Part shown: positions 34,467 to 44,985 of the stretch, piece by piece
Layout of the letters: the number at the start of each line of letters is the position of its first letter
Numbering within the stretch: the first letter of the stretch is position 1
Origin: Heterocephalus glaber
Taxonomy: Eukaryota; Chordata; Mammalia; Rodentia; Bathyergidae
Assembly (NCBI RefSeq): GCF_000247695.1
Contig: NW_004624743.1
Location: 2,953,368 to 3,017,367, forward strand
Length of the DNA stretch: 64,000 nt
Direction of reading: 5' to 3'
Made by a program: the position numbers and the translations under genes
Notes under the pieces: model-generated
Told to the model about the DNA's origin: nothing
Database searches by the model: none
What the model saw: the letters and a program-made list of their open reading frames with translations, nothing else

Positions 34467-35099
34467 GTATGAGCATGTAACTCCCTCTCTTTGGAGGGAG
34501 AGAATACATTTTCGTATACTACTTTGAGATTTTAAGAAAACTGTTAAACTTTCTTGATTTTAAGCCACATTTTTATTTTCAGTACATTAGCATTTTAGAA
34601 ACTAGGAAGTGTTTAATAACCAATCACAATATACACTCTACTACAGCCACCAGACCTGATCTAAATTGTTACTGGCTACCGATGCATTCATGAGGATTGG
34701 CTGCTGAATGTTCTTCCATGAAGCCATTTGCATTTAGCACATGTGGTTGCATTTGAACTCAGATTTGGATCTCTTTTTTACCCTATGAAATCTTAAGCAC
34801 CAATACAATGCACTATAAGAATACAAAGCTCTGGGCAAATAAAGCACGAATTACAAAGGAATACAACATTGGGTAGTAGGAATGGTCATATTTTCTGGAA
34901 TAGATGATAGCCATTCCAAAGTTGAAGATTTGGTATGACCAGTCCATGTGATGCCTTCTACCTGTCAAAAACTTCTGGATATATTTGAAATTTTATTAAC
35001 AGCCAATTCTAAAAGTTGTAAGCGATCATGAACATGAGTGCAGGTTTTGAAAAGAAGAATGCCATATGCTATGGAACAGAATGTCATATTCATATATAC
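34467..35099. other. no gene seen downstream of the candidate exon
   Basis: Unclassified AT-rich sequence up to the LTR pieces. Confidence 0.35.
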
Positions 35100-35238
35100 C
35101 ATCGCAATGTTCACCAAAGGCCCATGTGAGCTTGGCCCCCGGCTGGGAGCTATCGGAAGGTGGAGGAACCTCACTGAGTGAGCACCCTCAAAGGAGGTAC
35201 TGGAACCCCAACCCCTTCTCTCCCTCCTCCTCTCTCAA
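35100..35238 (+). mobile_element. MaLR-type LTR fragment split by another LTR
   Basis: 'ttcaccaaaggcccatgtgagcttggcccccggctgggagctatcggaaggtggaggaacctcac' and 'ggaaccccaaccccttctctccctcctcctctctc' follow MaLR LTR order. The element stops at 35238 where a second LTR begins. Confidence 0.5.
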
Positions 35239-35612
35239 TGTTTAGGTTTAGACCTAAAATTTCCCCCAAGTCTCATGTATGTGGAAGATGATAGGGCCAT
35301 GAGGGTGCCATGCTCGTCCGTGGATTCATCCATGGATGAGTTCACAGCTGAATGTGCCGTCAGGAGGTGGGGCCTAGCTGGAGGTGGGTCCTTGAGGGCG
35401 TGGCCTTGGAGGGTTGTATTCCTGTGCCTGCTCCTCCTTAGTCTTCTGTCTTCCAGCTGTCGTAACAGGAGCATCTTTCCTTTACCATACCTTCTGCTTC
35501 TATTTCTGCTTTGAAGCCATGGGCTGAACCCAGGGAAACTTGGAGTCCAAATAACCCTCTCTTCCCTTCATGTCGCACGTGTCCAGTATGTTGTCCTATG
35601 GACAGGAAAGCT
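35239..35612 (+). mobile_element. MaLR solo LTR (plus)
   Basis: It starts TGTTTAGGTTTAGACCTAAAATTTCCCCC and contains 'catggatgagttcacagctgaatgtgccgtcaggaggtggggcctagctgg', 'gccatgggctgaac' and a 3' end 'ttgtcctatggacaggaaagctg'. The middle closely parallels the LTR at 16429, suggesting the same subfamily. Confidence 0.7.
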
Positions 35613-35654
35613 GAAATATACTTAGATTGTTTCCACAACATGGCCGTTGATATC

Positions 35655-35830
35655 TACGTAAGATACTGATTTCTTTTCCTTTGGATAGGTACCCAGTAGT
35701 CTGCTTGCTGACAATGAAGTAGTTCTGCTTTTCATTGTTTTGAGGCAACTTTATACTCTTACATAATGACTGTATAAATTTACATTTCCACCAACAGTGT
35801 ACAAGGATCTAATGTGCAACATGATGACTA
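35655..35830 (-). mobile_element. old L1 fragment, antisense
   Basis: 'ctttggataggtacccagtagtctgcttgctgacaatgaagtagttctg' and 'tacatttccaccaacagtgtacaagg' are antisense L1 ORF2-end landmarks. Confidence 0.6.
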
Positions 35831-36060
35831 GAATCAACAATACTGCACTGTTTGCTTGAAATTTGGTAGGAGTGGAGATTCTAATTGTCCTCATGCCCTC
35901 TGCCACACACACAAGGGTAAGTGTGGGTGGCGATGGACTTGTTAATTAATTTCACTGTGGCAACCATAACAAAAAGTATACATAGATCATCTCATTGTGC
36001 ACATTGAATATACACAATTTTGTCAGTTGATTATTTTAAAATTAAATGTAATTTTAAATA
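35831..36060 (+). mobile_element. L1 3' UTR end (plus)
   Basis: 'caacaatactgcactgtttgcttgaaatttggtaggagtggagattctaattgtcctcatgcc', 'ggtggcgatggacttgttaattaatttcactgtggcaaccat' and 'attgtgcacattgaatatacacaatttt' match the 3' UTR end of L1M/L1PB-type elements in order. It meets the antisense L1 fragment on its left. Confidence 0.7.
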
Positions 36061-36064
36061 ACTT

Positions 36065-37085
36065 CATCAATTTAAATAATCGATAAATTGGACTTCATCA
36101 AAGTTCAGAACTTTTGCATTCCAAAGGATTCCACCAAGAAAGTAAAAAGGCAAATAGCAGAAAGGAAGAAAACATTTTCAAATAATCACTTGGTTAAGGG
36201 TCTTACAGTGAGAATATAAAAAGGATGCTTAAAAGTCAACAATAAAAAGATAAATGGCCAAAATTTTAAAATGTATAAAGGATTTGAGTAGATATTTCTT
36301 TAAAGAAGATATTTAAGCGCTAATTGGCATGTGAAGAGATGATCATTAATCACGGAGGAAATGCTCATTGATATCATACAATAGCATGGCCCTCTCCCGG
36401 CCCAGGACAGTGCTTATAATAAAAAGACAGCCAAGGGCAAGTGTTTTCAAGCTGCTGGGAAATGAAATTCTCAGACATGGTGGGTAGGAATGTAAAATGA
36501 TTTAGCCACTTTGCAAAAACAGTTTGGAGGTGCCTCAAAATGTTATATGTGGGGTGAACCAGCAATTCCCGCCTAAATATATACCCAAGAGAGAGGAAAA
36601 CACAGAAACTTGTACAAACACGCCCTAGCACTATTCATACTCGTTAAAAAACCCTAAATGTCCTAAACAACCTAAATGTCCACCCTCTGACTCTTGAGTA
36701 AATAAAATGTGGTGCATCTATAAATGGAATATTATACAGTAATAAAATGAATGAAAATAACATTTTTCACAACATAAACCTCAAAAACATTCAGTGAAAG
36801 AAGGAAGTCAAAAAAGAGCACATACTACATAATAGCATTTATAGGAAATGCACAGAATAGGAAAATCTGTAGAGACAGAACGTAGTAGTTAAGGGACAGG
36901 GGAAGGGAATAGGAAGGGAGCGGAACACCTGCTAGCGGGTCCAAGTTTTCTTTCCAAAATGACAAAAATGTTCTAAAGTTAAATTATGGTGATGGTTGCC
37001 TATCTGTATAGGTACTAAAAGCTGTTGAACCACAAAATCTAAAAAGTGTGTAAGTTACATTGCAACAAAGCTGTTTTATAAAGTC
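36065..37085 (+). mobile_element. old L1 ORF2 3' part and 3' UTR (plus)
   Basis: 'gataaattggacttcatcaaagttcagaacttttgcattccaaagg', 'catgtgaagagatgatcattaatcacggaggaaatgctcattgatatc', 'ggtgggtaggaatgtaaaatgatttagccactttgcaaaaacagtttgg', and a 3' UTR with 'gttctaaagttaaattatggtgatggttgcc' identify it. About 36388-36440 departs from L1 order. Dead copy. Confidence 0.8.
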
Positions 37086-38747
37086 ATTAATAATGAGGAA
37101 TAGTTCTTGATCAGCTGAAAGAAAAATCAGGGGTCATAAGACCCAAACTGAATTTACAAAACTAAACTGAGCTCTCTTCATTCACAGATGAGTTAGATTC
37201 CTGCTAGAGCCAGAAATACCAGAATCTGGGCGTATGGATCTTATGAAGGTGCTATATAAAGTCACTCACCCTTTCCCCTTGGTCAATAGTATAATTTTAG
37301 GAAATATTATTTGATATCATGGAAAGTTTGGTGGTTTCATAACTGAACAAATAACAAACAAAAAAGGGACTGACTGAGGAATACAGATTACTGTTAAAGG
37401 AATTCTTCACTGTAAAGTGCAGTATTACATATCAAATATTATTCTATTAGTATTTTTCTCAATAACTTGTGGCTGATAGATCACAAAAAATAAACACTGC
37501 GAGAATCCTAGTGGCAAAATACTAAATGCTGTAGACCGAGATCATGATACATTTACTGGCTAATATTTGTCTGGATATATCTGGTGAAAAGAAGTAAAAT
37601 GAAGTAACAAGCAAATATTCTTTCTTGAGATTGAAGTTTTCCAGCTGACTGTATTTCATGTGCTTCCAACAATTTATGAACAGTTAAGTTTTAGAGAAAC
37701 AGGGTCTCCTGTGTGTTCCCAAACTTCAATTTTGCAGTCAATGACTGAAGCCACTAGAAGACACACGAATGTGGAACAGCCCTGTCAGTGGTGGCCAGGA
37801 GCTCACACTGGCTGCAGCCAGTGCTGGGCTTTGTTTCCAGGTAGAATTTGCTTCCCAGGTGAGAAAAAGGCAAGAGCCTCAGGGAGTTAACACCCTACAG
37901 GGCCCACGGAGCCCATCTTCTCTCCCGGGGAGTTGGAGGAAAACTGATGGCTCCACGTGTGCGTTGTCTTCCCCTGGACTGCATGCTGGCTGCTATATAT
38001 TTATTAAAGATGGAAAAGCCAAAGGCAATGTGTTTTTGATCCCAAATACCTGTTGTTCCAACACACACTTTCTACACAACCATGACTTAGTGGCTTCTTC
38101 ACAAATGTCGGTCTGATCACTCATTCAGGGTTTACTGGAAAAGATGCTGTTTCTTCTTTATAGGCTCTCTCTCTCTGTCTCTCTCTCTCTGTCTCTCAGC
38201 TTTTGTTGTTGTTGTTGTATTGCTAGGCTGTATATTTTTTCCTTTGAGGCTTTGAATGAAGTTGGAAGTTAGAGTTCTGCCAAGACATAGGTTGCAAAAC
38301 ACTTCTAAATGACCTAAGATATTGCATCAAACATAAATCACTGGAGTCCAACTTTCAACATGTTAGCAGAGGTCTTTCAAATACTCTGGCTCCACTATTC
38401 TCCCATGAAATAGAAACTCTGTGCTTTTCTCTGGACTTCTCTCAACAACCCACTTATGCAAGCAAGGCAAAGCAGAGAAGTGCCAGCGTTTAACGGATAA
38501 ATGCTGAAGATTTCATTTCCTCTCTGAAGCAAGCACCCTATGCAAGAGCTCTAGGAATTAAAGTATTTCAGAACATTATGACTGCTACCTAGATGTTCTG
38601 ATAACATTTTTCTTTAGTCGCAATAGTATAATTTAGGCCAAACTACATCACTCTGGTTTCCATATGGGATTGTTTTGCCTCAATTTTAGACTTTTCAATG
38701 ACTATAACGATCATAATAATATATACATACATACATAAATACATAGA
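37086..38747. other. no gene seen; one simple repeat
   Basis: Unclassified. A (CT)n tract at 38164-38198 is followed by (GTT)n at 38203-38219. A strong donor-like CAG/GTGAGA lies at 37859 after a short frame, with no convincing acceptor. Confidence 0.4.
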
Positions 38748-38945
38748 TACCATTTATTGAGAAAAGTGCCAAATAGTTGTGCCAATCACCTGACATGCAT
38801 CCTTTCCAAACACTGAAACGTTCCTGTAAGATAGGACTCACAACTGTTTTTGGTGTGAGTTCACTGGCACTCAGAGGGCTCTGTCTCACAGTAATTGGTT
38901 CTGTCACACAGTGAACACATGGCAGAGTCAGGATTGGAAGCTGTG
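38748..38945 (+). repeat. MIR SINE (plus)
   Basis: 'taccatttattgagaaaagtgcc', 'caatcacctgacatgcatcc' and 'cacacagtgaacacatggcagagtcaggattggaagctg' follow MIR order (compare 'cacacagctagtaagtggcagagccgggattcgaac'). Confidence 0.7.
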
Positions 38946-40287
38946 TTTGTATGGTTTTTGCTTTCTTTTAAGCCAGAAGACAGTCCTTCCTTTATTTTCT
39001 TTCAGATTTGCAAAGCTTTGTTATCAGGGAAGTGGGAATATGTAGATATTCTTAAACCACTATGTTGTAGATTAAAAAGATCAACAAAAGTGAGAGAGGA
39101 AGAGAATATTCAATTCAGGGGTGCCTACATGATGTCACACCTTCATCTGACAAAAGCTATGGTTATCTTTTCTATTTTTCCGTAGCATAGGTTATTAATC
39201 TAAAACCACACAGTTGTTCTTCCTGAATTAAATCCTAGCCTTATGTCTTAATTTTCATTTGATTTTTTGTTATCATTCCTTCTTATATGTTCAAAACTAC
39301 ATACTTCTTTTTCCCCATTATCTTGTCTCTGTTTTCACATTTTTCTCTGATAATATACACACAAGAACAATATTGTAGACAAAAATATTAAAGAATTGAA
39401 GCTACCAAAGATTTTTAAATCCTGTAAATTTGCCTTCATCCATTTGTCCCATCCTTTGTTTACTGAGCATCCTTTGTTACTGAGCAGAGGGCCAGAGAGA
39501 GCCATGGGGTGTGGAATCTCCTAAGAGGATAACACTTATTGAATCTAAGGGCTGATTGGATGAAGGCTGTGAGGAGGAGGAAAGGTCCTCAGGTGTTTCC
39601 CAGAAATAAAGAAGAATGGAGAACAGATGCCACAAACACAAATGCATGCCAAGCACATGCTCTACCAATGAGCCACACCCTAATATAACCAATAGATTGT
39701 CGTGACAGATCTGCCTAGAACTCTCCCATTCCACTGTCAGACCCAGTAAAGCACGAAGAACTTGGTTTTGTTTCATTCCGTGCAGTGCCTGATGCTGAAG
39801 GGCACTCTACACAGAGCAAGCTCATTTTAGTTATGTTGAGCTGGAGAAGCTCATGGGTCACTTAGAGGTCTACGATCAACTAAAAGGAAATAAGCAAAAT
39901 AAAAATCCTGATCATCTCTGTTAGTTATGCTGATTTTAACTTATTCTTGATCTAACTTGAATATTTAGATAGTTACAGTGAACATATGCTACCTGTATTT
40001 TAAGAAAAAGTTAAAGCTTGTTTATTCCTTCAAAAACAGAATTAAGTCTGAAAACAAAATAAAACCCACTAGAAAATCCCATAAGGACAAATACTGTACG
40101 TCAGGGAAACTGTCAGAAGCTTAAGTAGAAAGCTTATACTAATTTTTACTGTTGTCTCAGTTTTGAGGCAACATATCACTACATAATCCAGCATTCGTGT
40201 CGTGGCTCATTTCAAATTGTGTACACAGCCTTATTGATTATTAGGGGAATCAGTGTGCTGTATTGGCTCACTTGCTTCTCCCAACTC
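38946..40287. other. no gene seen; SINE remnant and small duplication
   Basis: Mostly unclassified. 39450-39484 is a near-perfect tandem of an 18-bp and a 17-bp unit (catcctttgtttactgag / catcctttgttactgag). 39632-39683 is a minus-strand remnant of an old tRNA-derived SINE: 'gtggctcattggtagagcatgtgcttggcatgcat' on the minus strand. Confidence 0.45.
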
Positions 40288-40303
40288 TAAAAAGTGAAAG
40301 AAA

Positions 40304-40391
40304 AGGGCCGAGGATTTAGCTTAGTGGTCCCAAAGCCTACCTAGCAAGTGCAAGGTCCCGAGTTTGATCCCCGGTACCAAAAAAAAAAAGG
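40304..40391 (+). repeat. ID SINE with a perfect 16-bp target duplication
   Basis: 'gggccgaggatttagcttagtgg' (A box) and 'gtcccgagtttgatccccggtaccaaaaaaaaaaa' (B box and A tail). Flanked by the identical repeat taaaaagtgaaagaaa at 40288-40303 and 40392-40407, the clearest insertion scar in the window. Confidence 0.95.
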
Positions 40392-40407
40392 TAAAAAGTG
40401 AAAGAAA

Positions 40408-41837
40408 GTAGTCACACTATCCTCTGTTGCTCGCCTGTCCTTGTTGTTTTGAGATTCAGAACACTCTTTCATATGAAATCAAAAAAGGTCACTCAAATTG
40501 TCCTCCAAACTTCCATTTTGTACCAAAATGCTTTACAACAAAACTGAATAGGATAGAAATGAAATTGTCATACTTATAAATTAGATGTTCATAAAACAAT
40601 TATTTTTATTTTTATCTTTTTGATCTAGAATGAAATTGAGAATTAAATTGCTCCAAAACAGAAAAGGTAAATCTTAAATTTCTGAAGCACATGTGACTAT
40701 TTTCCATAGTAACCTCTAAAAAGTAGGGGGTGAGGGAATCCTGGGGAAGGCTACCAGAATCACAGGGAACAAAGACTTGAGGAGCAAGCAGGACACGGAC
40801 AGCATGGAGGAAAGGTGACTCAAAGGAGGAAGTAGAAAAACACTGGGATAGGAAGGAAGACTGTAGTTATAACCCTTAGGAATTTTCTCCTGGCTTTAAT
40901 ACACAAAATTTAGCAACTCATTGCAGAAAGCAGTGAAGAGTGAAGTAGGAGAGTTGGAGCCAAAAATCAAAGCTAGGTCTTGAAATGCCATGTTTTATTT
41001 CTCGTTACTTTGCATCATTTAAAACTCTACCCAGGTGGATGGTGCCTTCATCTTTTACTGCAGGTCACATTTCATATTTCAAGAAAACATGACTTTTACC
41101 ACTGATGTCCTTCTCTAGCACAATGCTTCTTAAGGCCAGATGCACCGAGTTTTAGTGAGATTTGACAGAGTGATGGTATCAAGAAGGGAGAATAAAATTT
41201 CCCACTAATACTCTCTCATGTCTCAGGGAAAAGGAAAAAAGTTCATTTGTGAGCAAAGCCAATGTCAAAACCACCCTCACAACATCAGAATAAAGTCCAA
41301 AGAAGTGACCAAGTACATCCTTAAGGGTTATACTGTGGGCACCTTCACTGCAAAGTCACTGGGACATCGCAAGAAATGTGAAGATTCATAATCCAAGGTT
41401 TAGATACCAAAGAAATTCATGACACACCTTGAAAATTCATGTAGAAAGAAGTAGTTTAAAATGCTGGCTGGAAATACGCCACGAGGACATGAAAATATAT
41501 GATTAATGTGTTCCTTAAAGGTAAAAATGTTGTCAGGGAGGTCATCATTGCATATGGCTCATTGTATGATTGCAGAAGTCAGCTGTAGACCAGGTTCTAG
41601 GTAGATTGGAGATTTATTGAAGAGTATAAATATAAGGGACAACTGGGGCTGAGAGAGACTAGCAAAACCATCCCTCTCAATTCTTTTCTCATAACAAGAG
41701 CAAAAAACCACAGGAGATATATTTGCCCTTCAGATACCATCATAAATTTGGGGTTTAAGTGCACTTACATTTGACTTGTGCAAAATTTAAACGTTTCAGC
41801 TGTGGTCAACAAAGTCACACTAGAATCTAGAGAGAAA

Positions 41838-41868
<31 letters not shown>

Positions 41869-42202
41869 TATATTATTTGCTTGACAAAAAGTTATGTTTA
41901 TTCTAGAAAAAGAAAAGGAGAAATAGAAAGAGGAATTGGGTCAGAGTTTACTTGTGAGAGACACTGATAAATGCAGGAAGGAAAGGCGAATCCTACTAGA
42001 GCCCAGAGATGCATAGCCAGAAACCCAAGACCCATGAGCAACACACACCTGTTGTTAAATGGCACTGAAGATGTGTGGATGCTCTTTATAGAGCATTTTG
42101 TAGCTGCAGAAGACAGATTCAATGAGTAAAGCTATTGTGCTTGTAATGGCTAACATGATCCAATGGTTTCATACAGATAGAGTGGATTAATTTGCTTTTG
42201 GT
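40408..42202. other. no gene seen; (TG)n microsatellite
   Basis: Unclassified AT-rich sequence. A (TG)n run occupies 41838-41869. Confidence 0.45.
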
Positions 42203-42402
42203 TTTGGTTTTGTACTAGGCATTGAACCTAATAGCTTCACACTGAACTAAATTCCTAGCCACTTTTATTTTTATTTTTGAGATAAGGGCATATTTAGTCA
42301 CTGAGTTGCCCTGGTTGGGCTTAACTTTGTGATCCTCCTGCCTAACCTCTTTGAGTGGTGGGATGTATTACAGGCATGTATCACCATGCCCAACACTTAA
42401 TA
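42203..42402 (-). repeat. B1-dID composite SINE (minus)
   Basis: On the minus strand a B1 head ('gttgggcatggtgatacatgcctgtaatacatccc...ggcaggaggatcac') is followed, after an A-rich linker, by an ID-like unit ('gtggctaggaatttagttcagtgtgaagc...ggttcaatgcctagtac'). B1-then-ID order defines the B1-dID type. Confidence 0.75.
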
Positions 42403-42671
42403 TGTGTCTTAAGTAGGAGATATCATTTTGAATGATTAAAATTTTTTATAAAAAATGCTTTCCCTTGAATAAATCAAATATTTTAAATATTTTTTCCAAT
42501 GTATGAAGAATCTAATTTTAAGCATCTGGCCCTTCATTTGGAATGGAGATTTGCCAAAAATAAGTGAATAAAAAAATCTACAATTCCTTACTTGTCTGTG
42601 GAGCCAAAATTAAAGTGTACTATTTGTCTGCACCTATGTTCTCAAGGCTTGAATGGTTTGCAGTAACTACA

Positions 42672-42850
42672 GAATGCTCACTGTGCTCAGCATGCTAAGG
42701 GAACTTTTCATGTTATCCTTAGCTCACAGAGATAAAACTGAGACCCAGAATGGCCGAGAAACTTGTTTAGGAACACGACGCTAAGAAATGGTTGAGCTGG
42801 GATTTAGTAAGACTACAAACTCTGCACTTTTAACTGCCTCACTTCATTAC
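42672..42850 (+). repeat. MIR SINE (plus)
   Basis: 'gctcacagagataaaactgagacccagaatggccgagaaacttgtttaggaacacgacgctaagaaatggttgagctgggatttag' is the MIR core and 3' part in order. Confidence 0.75.
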
Positions 42851-44569
42851 CATGGAAAACAAAAGAATAATTAAGTGTTGAAGTTGGCAACATACTTTGT
42901 GGTCTTATTTGTATTTTAAGGCAGTATTTCAGTTTAAGTATATTTTAATCATTTGCAAATGTTCAATACTTGTAATTGGTTCTTAATTCAACAAACTGCA
43001 AAGAAAGAAATGTTGAGTTAGGCATTTTGGCACCTGCTGCTAGTTCTATTATCTTCATTTTTAGACATTTTTACATAAGCAGTTTAACCATATTTATTTT
43101 CATTTCTACCATATATGTAATTGGGGCAGTAGCATCTGCTTCATTTTAAAAAATAGTGCTTTGTATTTCTTACATTAAAAGACACAGAAAAATTACTTTA
43201 TGCTAATTATTACATTCATAGGACATGGTTCTGCATGGTGACCTGAGCAAATCAGGCTTCCTCAGTGTTTGGATGGAGCAGCCAGCATCAGTGCCAGCAC
43301 ACCGACTCTGTGCACGTGGTGAGAGTCCATCCTGAGCTGGTTATCTTCTCTCTTGCCATTTCACAGGCAGTCAAGATCATCACACTATTAACCTTTCCAA
43401 AGAGCTATGCCTAATGAAAGTAGAGTACTTAGTTATCTCAACTAACACGGATGTGTAGGCAGTGGAGTTAAACCTATGAATACCTTCTCAGAAGTATTTT
43501 TAATGCAGAAAATATAATGCAGTGGAAACGAGTTACAATGCAATGTAGTTAGAATACTTGAAAATATCCTGTGACACTAACATATGTGCTCCTTTATTAA
43601 TGCATTAATTATGGCATCATTTAAACTACAGCTATATATGTATTTTAAATAAGAATTTAAATATACTAGTTATATATTACATGAAAAGTTAATGAGAACA
43701 TTAGGTAGGAGATGGTTTTGAATTTGTTTCCTTCCAAATATTGAACACCAGCCACTAAGAGTATGAAGTGCTGCTAAGTACTACTGCATTTCTGGGTCAC
43801 CAGAGTGAGAACACTCAACTTCACCATGCCAACAGAACTACAGCACACCAAGTTTCATGTCTGCCATCCACACATGTGGGAGGCAATACTTCAATCGTAC
43901 ACAGTCTAGCAGGGATTTTAAAGAAGTTGTGTATATAAATGTTAGTTAGGGTTATCTTTTTGACTATAAGGCACTATGAAATGATTTTCTATTGCTGTTG
44001 GTGACAAAGTCAAGAACTATGAATACTACTAAGATTTATTGCATGTATTTATAATTGAGAGAAATGTTTAACTGGAAGTTTTAAACTGTCTTTCTTAACT
44101 GCTCATGGATCTCCTAAGTCTGAATCATAAATCCGATTTTAAATAAAACTTTTACCTTTATTACAATATGACTTTATCAAGTCATTTTAATTGTTTAGGT
44201 AAAATTCTTTCTTATCTACACAATGAAGGCATAAATCTGTATTTTGTAGTCCTCTGGATATGATCAAATGAAATAATGAATACGAGGAGACTTTGTAAAC
44301 TTTAAAGTGATAAGCAAAGGTTAGCTAATTTTACTGTTTCTTTATACTTGTTCCTTTTTGGAAATCAAGTAAGGTTTGAATCCAGTTTGTTCTCTGACCC
44401 ATCATGTGATTCTGTAATCTCCCATCATCTTTTATTTTAGACACAAAAAGAAACTAGTGAAAGGAAAGGGAGTAAAGGAATAAGAGAAGCTGAGTAAAAT
44501 GAATAAAGCAAGAGCTACAGAAAAGAGATGAAATAAAGTTAACTCTTTTGCTCCTTTTATTGTGTAGAT
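42851..44569. other. no gene seen; AT-rich unique sequence
   Basis: About 1.7 kb of AT-rich sequence with no recognised repeat or long frame. Confidence 0.4.
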
Positions 44570-44985
44570 GAGATGAAACATATGCAAAGTAGACAAAATG
44601 CACTCATTTCAGATTATATGAGTTGATGCTTATTTATGCTCTGACCTGGATAACCACCACCTAGATAAAGCTGTAGAGCATTTCCATGTGGCAAAATGTT
44701 CTTTTGAGTTCTTTCCCAGGCATGCCTAGCCCCTACCACAGGGTTACCACTATTCTCACCTGAACATCATGGATTAATTTTGTCTATTCTTGAACTTCAT
44801 ACAACAAATCATATGGGATATCAGGTTTTGTGTCTGACTTCTTTTACCAATGAATGTGAGTTCATCTATTTTGCTACATGTTATTGTTACCTCTATTATT
44901 AGTTTTTACTCATTATTTTATTGTTTTCACTTCTATGATTACTTTCATCTTGCACAGAATCCTACTGATTCAACTAATAATCTGT
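44570..44985 (-). mobile_element. old L1 3' UTR fragment, antisense
   Basis: 'gacctggataaccaccacctagataaagctgtagagcatttcc', 'ccaggcatgcctagcccctaccacagggttaccactattctcacc' and 'gacttcttttaccaatgaatgtgagttcatctattttgctacatg' follow the antisense order of old L1 3' regions. Confidence 0.6.

Noticed and set aside
37660..37890. Exon ending in a strong donor CAG/GTGAGA
   Set aside because: No convincing acceptor upstream, and the peptide has no recognisable features. One good donor alone is common by chance.
38164..38219. Regulatory GAGA-type element
   Set aside because: A plain (CT)n microsatellite followed by (GTT)n; no other evidence.
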